A DNA stretch of 64,000 nucleotides from Methylotenera_A sp040079935 (lineage in GTDB: Bacteria > Pseudomonadota > Gammaproteobacteria > Burkholderiales > Methylophilaceae): the NCBI GenBank assembly GCA_040079935.1, contig JBEBJI010000006.1, forward strand, positions 27,387-91,386, read 5' to 3'. The position numbers were made by a program, and so were the translations under genes. Below, one piece after another: positions 6,054 to 13,614 of this stretch (position 1 is the first letter of the stretch; each line of letters starts with the position of its first letter). The notes beneath the pieces were generated by a model. It did not search any database and was not told the origin of the DNA. It saw only the letters and a program-made list of their open reading frames with translations.

Positions 6054-7349
6054 ATGAGTAAAGAAACCAAAGGGAAAACAATAGCAAACACTGCAGAAGT
6101 AATGGTGGACGCGAGTCGCCGCAATTTTTTCAAACACAGTATTGCAGGTGCTTTTGGTGCAGCTGCGATGATGAATATATTACCCGCAGGAGTGAGAAGT
6201 ATGGCTTACGCAGCAGGTTCAGACGCACCTGAAATCACCGAAGTTAAGATTGGCTTTATTCCACTGACTGACTGCGCGCCGATTATCGTGGCGGCCGAAA
6301 TGGGTTTCGACAAAAAATATGGTATCAAAATTGTGCCAAGCAAAGAGGCCAGCTGGGCGGCGATTCGCGATAAAACAGTAAATGGCGAGCTACATGCCGC
6401 GCACGTACTATATGGCTTGATATATGGCGTGCAGCTTGGTATTGGCGGCCAGCAAAAAGATATGTCAGTACTAATGACTTTAAACCATAACGGTCAGGGT
6501 ATTACGCTTTCTAATCAGCTAAAAGATAAAGGCGTAAAAGATGGTAAATCTCTTAAACGCGTGATGGCGAACGAAAATCGTGACTTTACTTTCGCACAGA
6601 CTTTTCCCACAGGTACGCACGCGATGTGGCTTAACTACTGGCTTGCAGCCAATGGTATCGACCCAGTTAAAGATGTAAAAAATATCGTTGTACCACCACC
6701 GCAAATGGTCGCCAATATGCGTATTGGCAATATGGATGGCTACTGCGTGGGTGAGCCGTGGAATGCGCGGGCGATTTACGACAAAATTGGCTACACCGTT
6801 GCGACATCGCAAGATATTTGGGTAGATCATCCGGAAAAAGTATTAGGTGCCACCGCTGAATTCGTAGCAAAAAATCCAAATACAGCGCGCGCCATGATGA
6901 TGGCTATTTTAGAAGCCAGCAAGTTTATTGATGCAACTGCAAACCGCGCCAAAGTGGCGGAATTAATCTCTGGTAAAGCCTATGTAAATGCACCAAAAGA
7001 CGTGATTTTAGGCCGCTTCTTGGGTGATTATGACAACGGTAACGGCAAAAAATGGAAAGACCCTAACTTCATGAAGTTTTACGACGATGGCAAAGTGCCC
7101 TTCCCTTACCTGTCAGACGGCATGTGGTTCTTAACGCAGCACAAACGTTGGGGCATGTTGAAATCTGACCCTGATTATTTAGGCATTGCCAAAAAAGTAA
7201 ACCAAATTGAGCTTTACAGTCAAGCTGCAAGCCAAGTTGGGGTAAGCGTACCGAAAGACCCAATGCGCAGCTCTAAACTAATGGACGGCATTGTGTGGGA
7301 TGGCAGCAATCCTGCGGCTTACGCGGCTGGATTCAAAATTAAAGCCTAA
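6054..7349 (+). CDS. nrtA: NrtA, nitrate-binding protein of ABC transporter
   Basis: A 431-residue periplasmic solute-binding protein of the NrtA/NasF type. A twin-arginine motif SRRNFFK (residues 21-27) and a hydrophobic stretch (HSIAGAFGAAAMM) form a Tat signal. The mature part begins near the SDAPEITEVKIGFIPLTDC segment typical of nitrate/nitrite binders. A good AGGAG lies upstream. It is the first gene after the NasT-controlled leader and is followed 29 bp on by the permease. NasS sensors resemble NrtA but lack export signals, so the Tat signal argues that this is the transporter component. Confidence 0.9.
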   Translation: MSKETKGKTIANTAEVMVDASRRNFFKHSIAGAFGAAAMMNILPAGVRSMAYAAGSDAPEITEVKIGFIPLTDCAPIIVAAEMGFDKKYGIKIVPSKEASWAAIRDKTVNGELHAAHVLYGLIYGVQLGIGGQQKDMSVLMTLNHNGQGITLSNQLKDKGVKDGKSLKRVMANENRDFTFAQTFPTGTHAMWLNYWLAANGIDPVKDVKNIVVPPPQMVANMRIGNMDGYCVGEPWNARAIYDKIGYTVATSQDIWVDHPEKVLGATAEFVAKNPNTARAMMMAILEASKFIDATANRAKVAELISGKAYVNAPKDVILGRFLGDYDNGNGKKWKDPNFMKFYDDGKVPFPYLSDGMWFLTQHKRWGMLKSDPDYLGIAKKVNQIELYSQAASQVGVSVPKDPMRSSKLMDGIVWDGSNPAAYAAGFKIKA

Positions 7350-7378
7350 ATTTAAGCTTAAGTTAAGAGGAACCAAAA

Positions 7379-8371
7379 ATGAGCGCAGCTAGTATTGAAA
7401 AAGCCAGTATTCAAATAGAAAGTTTGGTGAGCACGATGGACGACATAAAACCTAATGTGAGCAAGGTGAGTAGCTTAGTGCCGCGCATTAAAAAAACCTA
7501 TTCAGCTTTTGAAAAGGAATTGAAAATTAAGCGCGAAAACGATGCACAAGGCAAACCATCGTATGAAAACATTGTTCAACGAGATCCAACCAAGCTAGAA
7601 ATGCATACTAAAGCATTTTTTCAATGGTTTCTGCCACCGTTGTTTGGCTTATTGCTGTTGCTTGCGGTTTGGACCTTGATTTCACATCAATCGCAAAATT
7701 TACCAGGGCCAATATCTACCTTCAATTCAGCGGTGATTTTGTTTAGCGATCCGTTTTATGTGAATGGTCCGAACGACCAAGGCATCGGGTGGAATATTGT
7801 TGCCTCTTTAAAACGAGTTGGCTTAGGCTTTGGTTTAGCGGCTCTAATCGGCATTCCGCTTGGCTTCTTAATTGGTCGCTTCCATTTTGTATCCAATATG
7901 ATGGCGCCCATTATCGGCATTTTAAAACCCGTTTCACCATTGGCTTGGTTGCCGATAGGTTTGCTGGTGTTTAAAGCTGCTAACCCTGCGGCTATTTGGG
8001 TGATTTTTATCTCTGCCGTGTGGCCATTGATTATTAATACTGCGGTGGGCGTTGCTAAAGTACCGCAGGATTATATGAACGTGGCTAAAGTGCTTAATTT
8101 AAGCGAGTGGAAAATTGCAACCAAGATACTGCTGCCTTTTGCGCTACCTTTTATCATGACTGGCGTGCGTCTTTCAATCGGTGTGGCTTGGCTGGTGATT
8201 GTTGCGGCAGAAATGCTCACAGGTGGTGTGGGTATTGGCTTCTGGGTGTGGGATGAATGGAATAACTTGAATGTTGAACACATCATTATTGCGATTGTTT
8301 TAGTGGGGATTATCGGCTTACTGTTAGAAACAATATTGACGCAACTTGCCAAAAAATTTAGCCATGAATAA
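7379..8371 (+). CDS. nrtB: NrtB, nitrate ABC transporter permease
   Basis: A 330-residue inner-membrane protein. The first 80 or so residues are charged and cytoplasmic, then about six transmembrane helices follow. A binding-protein-dependent permease loop is visible around the residues MNVAKVLNLSEWKIATKI (EAA-like loop). The long N-terminal extension fits proteobacterial NrtB. It lies between nrtA and nrtD and completes a one-permease importer for nitrate (probably also nitrite). Confidence 0.9.
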   Translation: MSAASIEKASIQIESLVSTMDDIKPNVSKVSSLVPRIKKTYSAFEKELKIKRENDAQGKPSYENIVQRDPTKLEMHTKAFFQWFLPPLFGLLLLLAVWTLISHQSQNLPGPISTFNSAVILFSDPFYVNGPNDQGIGWNIVASLKRVGLGFGLAALIGIPLGFLIGRFHFVSNMMAPIIGILKPVSPLAWLPIGLLVFKAANPAAIWVIFISAVWPLIINTAVGVAKVPQDYMNVAKVLNLSEWKIATKILLPFALPFIMTGVRLSIGVAWLVIVAAEMLTGGVGIGFWVWDEWNNLNVEHIIIAIVLVGIIGLLLETILTQLAKKFSHE

Positions 8372-8422
8372 GTCGATCACGAATAAGCAATCTCAAATTA
8401 AAGAAATTTAGCTTAAGGAAAA

Positions 8423-9238
8423 ATGATGCAAAAAAATTCTAGAAATAACAATGAGCGCTACGTGCAATTAGAAAATGTCGGCATGCGCTTTGCCACTAAA
8501 AAAGGCGTATTTGAAGCCCTTAGAAACATTAACCTCAATATTAAACAAGGGGAGTTTGTCTCGATCATTGGGCATTCAGGTTGCGGGAAATCTACCGTGC
8601 TTAATTTAATTGCTGGCTTGTTAGAACCGACCAGCGGCCACTTGTTTTGTGCTGGACGTGAGATTCACAAGCCAGGCCCAGAGCGCGCGGTGGTGTTTCA
8701 AAATCACTCACTCTTACCTTGGCTGACCTGCTTTGAGAACGTACATTTGGCGGTTGAGCGTGTGTTTAGCGACGAAACACAAGTGCAACAAGATTTACGT
8801 GCGATAGATGCGCTGGCGCTAGTGGGGTTGTCGCACGCCACAGATAAACGTCCAAGCGAAATTTCAGGAGGCATGAAGCAACGTGTAGGCATTGCCAGAG
8901 CATTAGCGATGGAGCCCAAAGTCTTACTGCTGGATGAGCCATTTGGCGCACTGGATGCACTCACCCGCGCCAATCTGCAAGATGAGCTGATGGCGATTAT
9001 GGCCAAATCTGGCGCTACAGCAGTGATGGTGACGCACGACGTGGATGAAGCCGTGTTGCTATCTGACCGAATCGTAATGATGACCAACGGACCAAGCGCT
9101 GAGATTGGTGAGATTTTAACGGTCGATTTGCCCAAACCGCGCAATCGCTTAGCACTGGCCGAAGATAAAGATTACAACCACTTACGCAGCGAGGTATTGC
9201 GCTTTTTATATGAGCGCCATGCCAAAAAAGTCGCTTAA
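8423..9238 (+). CDS. nrtD: NrtD, nitrate ABC transporter ATPase
   Basis: A 271-residue ABC ATPase with Walker A GHSGCGKST, Q-loop FQNHSLLPW, signature EISGGMKQR, Walker B VLLLDEPFGALD and the switch His in VMVTHDVDEA. It is single-domain (NrtD/NasD type), without the NrtC binding-protein-like extension found in cyanobacteria. AAGGA precedes the ATG. It energises NrtB at the cytoplasmic face. Confidence 0.9.
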   Translation: MMQKNSRNNNERYVQLENVGMRFATKKGVFEALRNINLNIKQGEFVSIIGHSGCGKSTVLNLIAGLLEPTSGHLFCAGREIHKPGPERAVVFQNHSLLPWLTCFENVHLAVERVFSDETQVQQDLRAIDALALVGLSHATDKRPSEISGGMKQRVGIARALAMEPKVLLLDEPFGALDALTRANLQDELMAIMAKSGATAVMVTHDVDEAVLLSDRIVMMTNGPSAEIGEILTVDLPKPRNRLALAEDKDYNHLRSEVLRFLYERHAKKVA

Positions 9239-9262
9239 TTATTAAAAAATCATAAGGGAAAC

Positions 9263-10741
9263 ATGATGAAAAAAACACTTAATTTAAAACCAAAATTTAA
9301 CTTAAAACTAAGCACGTATGTTGCACTACTCGCCTTGTCTGGTGCGACTTGCAGCGCTACTGCTGAAGAGGCGCCAGTGGCTGAAGATGAATACACGTTT
9401 ATGGATTCAGTGAAAGAAGGCAGGAGCTTAACCAGTTTTAGATTACGTTATGAAAATGTCGATCAAGATGGCGCTCAACCAGGTATTTTTGCAAATGGCA
9501 GCGCCAACCCCACCGCTACTCAAGAACTCAAAGATGCCGATTCCTTAACGCTACGCAGTTTAATTGGCTGGCAAACCGCGCCATACAACAACTTTGGCTT
9601 TGCAGCACAACTGATTAGCGTGACAAAAATAATGGATGACTATAATGACAGTACCAACAATATACTCGTGAATGGCGCATCCAACCAAAGCAGAAATATT
9701 GAATATGCCAAAGTGGTTGATCCTTCCTACTTAGGTTTAAACCAATTATATATTGATTGGACTGGGTTCAAAAACACGCGCTTCCGCCTAGGGCGCCAAC
9801 AAGTCAATTTGGACAATGTGCGTTTTATTGGCGATATTGGCTTTAGACAAGTGATGCAGGTATTTGATGGGGTTTCCGTACTCAATAAAAGTTTACCTGA
9901 CACCGAAATCTTTGCTGCACATTTTGAAAAAATCACGCAAATCACTACAGAACAACGTGATGGTAATTTAGAAATCGCCAATATCCGCTATCGCATCTCT
10001 CCTACCGAATTTTTAGTGGGTTATGGCTACTTATCCAATATTGATGATTTAGGCTTCGGTAATGCATGGTTTGGTGGCGCTTCACTTAACAATCCTGGCA
10101 AGCTGAACATTAATGCAGACCAATCGAATAAAATATTTGGTTTGCGCTTAGATGGCACACATCCTTTCAACCCTAACTTTAGAGCGCACTACACCGCTGA
10201 ATACGCCAAACAAAGCGACTATGCAGATGGCGACAAGCGCATAGATGCGCATTATTACAAGCTGGGCGGCGGCTTGGGCTTTGATAATTTCAATATGCGT
10301 ATCGATCAGGAATTGTTATCTAGCAACGACAGCAAATATGCTTTTCAAACGCCGTTTGGCACCAATCACTTGTTTCAAGGCTGGGTGGACAAATTTTTAG
10401 CTACACCGCGCCAAGGTATTCAAGATACTTTTATCACAGCAACTTACAAGTATGATGATTTCCTATTTTTTGCTGATTATCACCTCATTAATTCGGATGA
10501 AGATTTTAATACCATTGGCGGAGGTGCCGCAACGAGAGGCGACAAATATGGTACTGAATGGAACGTGGCAGCGACTTGGAATATCGACAAAAACTGGATG
10601 ACCAAATTGGAATACGGTAAATTTAGCGAAGATGATCACTACGCGGCAACAGCAGCTACTTCAGCTAACACCATTCCCAATAATCGTGGCCGTTATCACG
10701 ATACCGAAAAGCTTTGGGTAACGGCAATGTACACATTTTAA
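9263..10741 (+). CDS. outer-membrane porin, alginate-export (AlgE-like) family
   Basis: A 492-residue beta-barrel precursor. A signal peptide ending near SATAEE is followed by alternating hydrophobic strands, and the last residue is Phe (VTAMYTF), the usual outer-membrane insertion signal. The sequence resembles the alginate_exp/AlgE-like porins. It starts 24 bp after nrtD and sits between the transporter and nitrite reductase genes. It is probably a nitrate or nitrite channel of the outer membrane rather than an alginate exporter, as no alginate genes are nearby. A dispersed palindrome lies 10 bp after the stop. Confidence 0.75.
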   Translation: MMKKTLNLKPKFNLKLSTYVALLALSGATCSATAEEAPVAEDEYTFMDSVKEGRSLTSFRLRYENVDQDGAQPGIFANGSANPTATQELKDADSLTLRSLIGWQTAPYNNFGFAAQLISVTKIMDDYNDSTNNILVNGASNQSRNIEYAKVVDPSYLGLNQLYIDWTGFKNTRFRLGRQQVNLDNVRFIGDIGFRQVMQVFDGVSVLNKSLPDTEIFAAHFEKITQITTEQRDGNLEIANIRYRISPTEFLVGYGYLSNIDDLGFGNAWFGGASLNNPGKLNINADQSNKIFGLRLDGTHPFNPNFRAHYTAEYAKQSDYADGDKRIDAHYYKLGGGLGFDNFNMRIDQELLSSNDSKYAFQTPFGTNHLFQGWVDKFLATPRQGIQDTFITATYKYDDFLFFADYHLINSDEDFNTIGGGAATRGDKYGTEWNVAATWNIDKNWMTKLEYGKFSEDDHYAATAATSANTIPNNRGRYHDTEKLWVTAMYTF

Positions 10742-10750
10742 TTTGACAAG

Positions 10751-10791
10751 CATGCCCTGTAAGCCGCATGGATATTGGTCTGCAGAGCATG
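10751..10791 (+). repeat. dispersed palindrome, copy inside the nitrate operon
   Basis: Left arm ATGCCCTGTAAGCC, exact consensus loop GCATGGATATT, right arm GGTCTGCAGAGCAT. It lies 10 bp after the porin stop and 46 bp before nirB, within an operon, so it would be transcribed as an intercistronic hairpin and might set the porin/nirB mRNA ratio. Confidence 0.9.
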
Positions 10792-10836
10792 TTAATTGGA
10801 AATGTAACGTCGTGTTTATTTAAGTGATGTAAAAAT

Positions 10837-13263
10837 ATGCAAAAAATGAAACTCGTGGTGGTAGGCAACGGCATGGCGGGCATGCGCGTTGTGGAAGAGC
10901 TGCTGAAAATTGCGCCCGACATTTACGACATTACCGTGTTTGGCGACGAGCCCTACCCCAATTACAACCGCATTATGCTCTCACCCGTGTTGGCGAATGA
11001 GCAAACCATTAACGATATTATTTTGAATACACGTGAATGGTACGCCGAGCACAATATTACGCTGCACACCAGCGCACGCGTCAACAAAATTGACCGCAAA
11101 AATCGCGTGGTCACCGCCGAAGGTGGCACAAGCGCGGAATATGATCGCCTCTTATTAGCAACTGGTTCTAAGCCTTTTATGTTGCCAATTGAAGGCGCAA
11201 ATTTAAAGGGTGTGATTGGTTATCGCGACATTAAAGATACCAACGACATGATAGAAACTGCGAAAAAATACAAACACGCAGTAGTCATTGGCGGAGGCCT
11301 GCTTGGTTTGGAAGCCGCCAACGGTCTGAAGATTCAAGGCATGGACGTGACGGTGATTCACCGAAATGAGTGGCTGCTAGAGCGCCAATTAGATAAAAGC
11401 GCAGGCAAAATGCTGCAAAAAAGCTTAGAGGCAAAAGGCCTTAAGTTTCAGTTAAAACAAAACACCAAAGCGCTGTTTGGTAAAGACGGTCGCGTCACAA
11501 CCATTCACTTTACTGATGGTAGTAGCTTGCCTGCCGAATTGGTGGTGATGGCAATTGGTATTCGACCGAATTTTGCACTGGCAGAATCGGCTGGCATTCA
11601 TTGCGATAAAGGCATTGTAGTCAACGACACCATGCAAACTTACGATCCACGCGTGTATGCTGTGGGCGAATGCGTTGCGCATCGCGGTATTTCATACGGC
11701 TTAGTTGCGCCATTATTTGAGATGGCCAAAGTATGCGCCACTCACTTGGCCAACTTTGGCATTGGCTTGTATAAAGGCTCCGTCACATCCACCAAGCTTA
11801 AAGTCACTGGTATCGATTTATTCAGTGCGGGCGATTTTAGCGGCGGCGAAGGCACAGAAGAAATTGTTTTACATGACGCAGTTGGTGGAGTTTACAAAAA
11901 ACTCGTGATTCAAGATGACAAAATCATCGGCGCTGTGCTGTATGGCGACACAGCGGATGGCGCGTGGTACTTCCAGATGCTTCGTGACGGCAAGGCGATT
12001 CACGAAATTCGCGATAATTTAATGTTCGGCCAAGATTCGCTCGGCAACACTGGCCATCAAGGTCAAGACAAAGCAGCAGCCATGACTAACGAAATGGAAG
12101 TATGTGGCTGTAATGGCGTATGTAAAGGCACGATTGTGAAAGCCATTCAAGACCAAGGTTTATTCACCATCGACGATGTAAAAAAACAAACTAAAGCTGG
12201 CTCTAGCTGCGGCAGTTGCGTAGGTTTGGTGGAACAAATTTTAGCTTCGACACTAGGCGGCGGCTATGCGCCCCCTTCTACCAGTAAATCAATTTGCGGT
12301 TGCTCAGATAAAAATCACGAAGAAGTCCGTGAGGAAATTCGCAAAAACAAACACCTCAATATTCCCGATGCGATGCGCGGCATGGCTTGGCGCACGCCCA
12401 ATGGCTGTGCGAGTTGCAGACCCGCGCTAAATTATTACCTACTTTCAACTTGGCCACACGAAGCGGTGGATGATCCACAGTCACGTTTTATTAATGAGCG
12501 TGTGCATGCCAACATTCAGAAAGACGGCACTTATTCTGTGATTCCGCGTATGTATGGTGGTGTCACCACACCAGACCAGCTGCGCAAAATTGCCGATGTA
12601 GCCGACAAATACGCCGTACCAATGGTAAAAGTCACTGGTGGTCAGCGTATCGATTTGCTTGGCGTGAAGAAAGAGGACTTAGTGGGCATGTGGAAAGATT
12701 TGGACATGCCTTCAGGCTACGCATATGCCAAAGGCATTCGCACTGTGAAAACCTGCGTGGGTTCTGAGTTCTGTCGTTTTGGTACGCAAAATTCTACGCA
12801 GATGGGCATTGATATCGAAAAAGCCTTCGACCATATGTGGGCGCCACATAAAGTAAAATTTGCGGTATCTGGTTGTCCTAGAAATTGCGCAGAATCAGGC
12901 ATTAAAGACGTTGGTATTATCGGCGTAGATTCTGGCTGGGAGATTTACGTAGGCGGCAACGGTGGCATTAAAACAGAAGTTGCTCAATTTTTGTGCAAAG
13001 TAAAAACGCACGATGAAGTGCTGGAATACTCTGGCGCATTCATTCAAATTTATCGCGAAGAAGCACGCTATTTAGACCGCACCGTACACTGGATTGAGCG
13101 CGTAGGTCTGGAATACGTAAAGCAACGCGTTTTAGAAGATGCAGAAGGTCGCAAAGCAGCCTATGAGCGCTTGTTATATGCCTTACAGGGCGCAGTTAAC
13201 CCGTGGGCTGAGCGTGTTGAAAATAGGGAAAAACATAAAGAATTTGAGACTATTACCATATAA
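10837..13263 (+). CDS. nirB: NirB, NAD(P)H-dependent assimilatory nitrite reductase large subunit
   Basis: This 808-residue cytoplasmic enzyme reduces nitrite to ammonium by six electrons. Domains in order: FAD/NAD(P) Rossmann domains (VVVGNGMAG at the start and VVIGGGLLGLEAA near 150), a BFD-like [2Fe-2S] domain (Cys-rich CGCNGVCKGT and SSCGSCVG, about 420-475), then the nitrite/sulfite reductase ferredoxin-like and siroheme domains. The siroheme/[4Fe-4S] ligands are in TCVGSEFCRFG and SGCPRNCAESG. It pairs with NirD and uses nitrite from NasA. Full length and intact. Confidence 0.93.
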   Translation: MQKMKLVVVGNGMAGMRVVEELLKIAPDIYDITVFGDEPYPNYNRIMLSPVLANEQTINDIILNTREWYAEHNITLHTSARVNKIDRKNRVVTAEGGTSAEYDRLLLATGSKPFMLPIEGANLKGVIGYRDIKDTNDMIETAKKYKHAVVIGGGLLGLEAANGLKIQGMDVTVIHRNEWLLERQLDKSAGKMLQKSLEAKGLKFQLKQNTKALFGKDGRVTTIHFTDGSSLPAELVVMAIGIRPNFALAESAGIHCDKGIVVNDTMQTYDPRVYAVGECVAHRGISYGLVAPLFEMAKVCATHLANFGIGLYKGSVTSTKLKVTGIDLFSAGDFSGGEGTEEIVLHDAVGGVYKKLVIQDDKIIGAVLYGDTADGAWYFQMLRDGKAIHEIRDNLMFGQDSLGNTGHQGQDKAAAMTNEMEVCGCNGVCKGTIVKAIQDQGLFTIDDVKKQTKAGSSCGSCVGLVEQILASTLGGGYAPPSTSKSICGCSDKNHEEVREEIRKNKHLNIPDAMRGMAWRTPNGCASCRPALNYYLLSTWPHEAVDDPQSRFINERVHANIQKDGTYSVIPRMYGGVTTPDQLRKIADVADKYAVPMVKVTGGQRIDLLGVKKEDLVGMWKDLDMPSGYAYAKGIRTVKTCVGSEFCRFGTQNSTQMGIDIEKAFDHMWAPHKVKFAVSGCPRNCAESGIKDVGIIGVDSGWEIYVGGNGGIKTEVAQFLCKVKTHDEVLEYSGAFIQIYREEARYLDRTVHWIERVGLEYVKQRVLEDAEGRKAAYERLLYALQGAVNPWAERVENREKHKEFETITI

Positions 13264-13302
13264 CCATTGAGTCCTATTTCATTAATTTTTTGAAAGATAA
13301 GT

Positions 13303-13614
13303 ATGATGCAATGGATTAAAATCGCACCATTTGATGAAATTCCAAAGCTAGGCGCGCGCGTAGTGCGTACAAAAGACATCGATATTGGCGTATTCCGCAC
13401 TGAAGATGACCGAATTTTTGCCATTAACAATAGTTGCCCGCACAAGGGTGGGCCTTTGTCGCAAGGCATTGTCTATGGCGACAAAGTGGCTTGCCCTTTG
13501 CATTCGTGGAAAATCAGCTTGGTGGATGGTAGAGCAGAAGAACCAGATGAGGGCGAAACCGCGTGTTTTAACACTAAAATTGAAGATGGTTTTGTCTATT
13601 TAGAGCTTAAATGA
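13303..13614 (+). CDS. nirD: NirD, nitrite reductase small subunit (Rieske-like)
   Basis: A 103-residue Rieske-fold protein, the small subunit of NAD(P)H nitrite reductase. Unlike cluster-free NirD such as the E. coli form, it keeps the ligand pairs Cys-Pro-His (SCPHKGGPL) and Cys-x2-His (CPLHSWK), so it may bind a [2Fe-2S] cluster. Its stop overlaps the nasA start in an ATGA, implying translational coupling. Confidence 0.88.
   Translation: MMQWIKIAPFDEIPKLGARVVRTKDIDIGVFRTEDDRIFAINNSCPHKGGPLSQGIVYGDKVACPLHSWKISLVDGRAEEPDEGETACFNTKIEDGFVYLELK

Noticed and set aside
6054..7349. This gene as nasS rather than nrtA
   Set aside because: A Tat motif and direct linkage to nrtB and nrtD indicate the exported binding protein.
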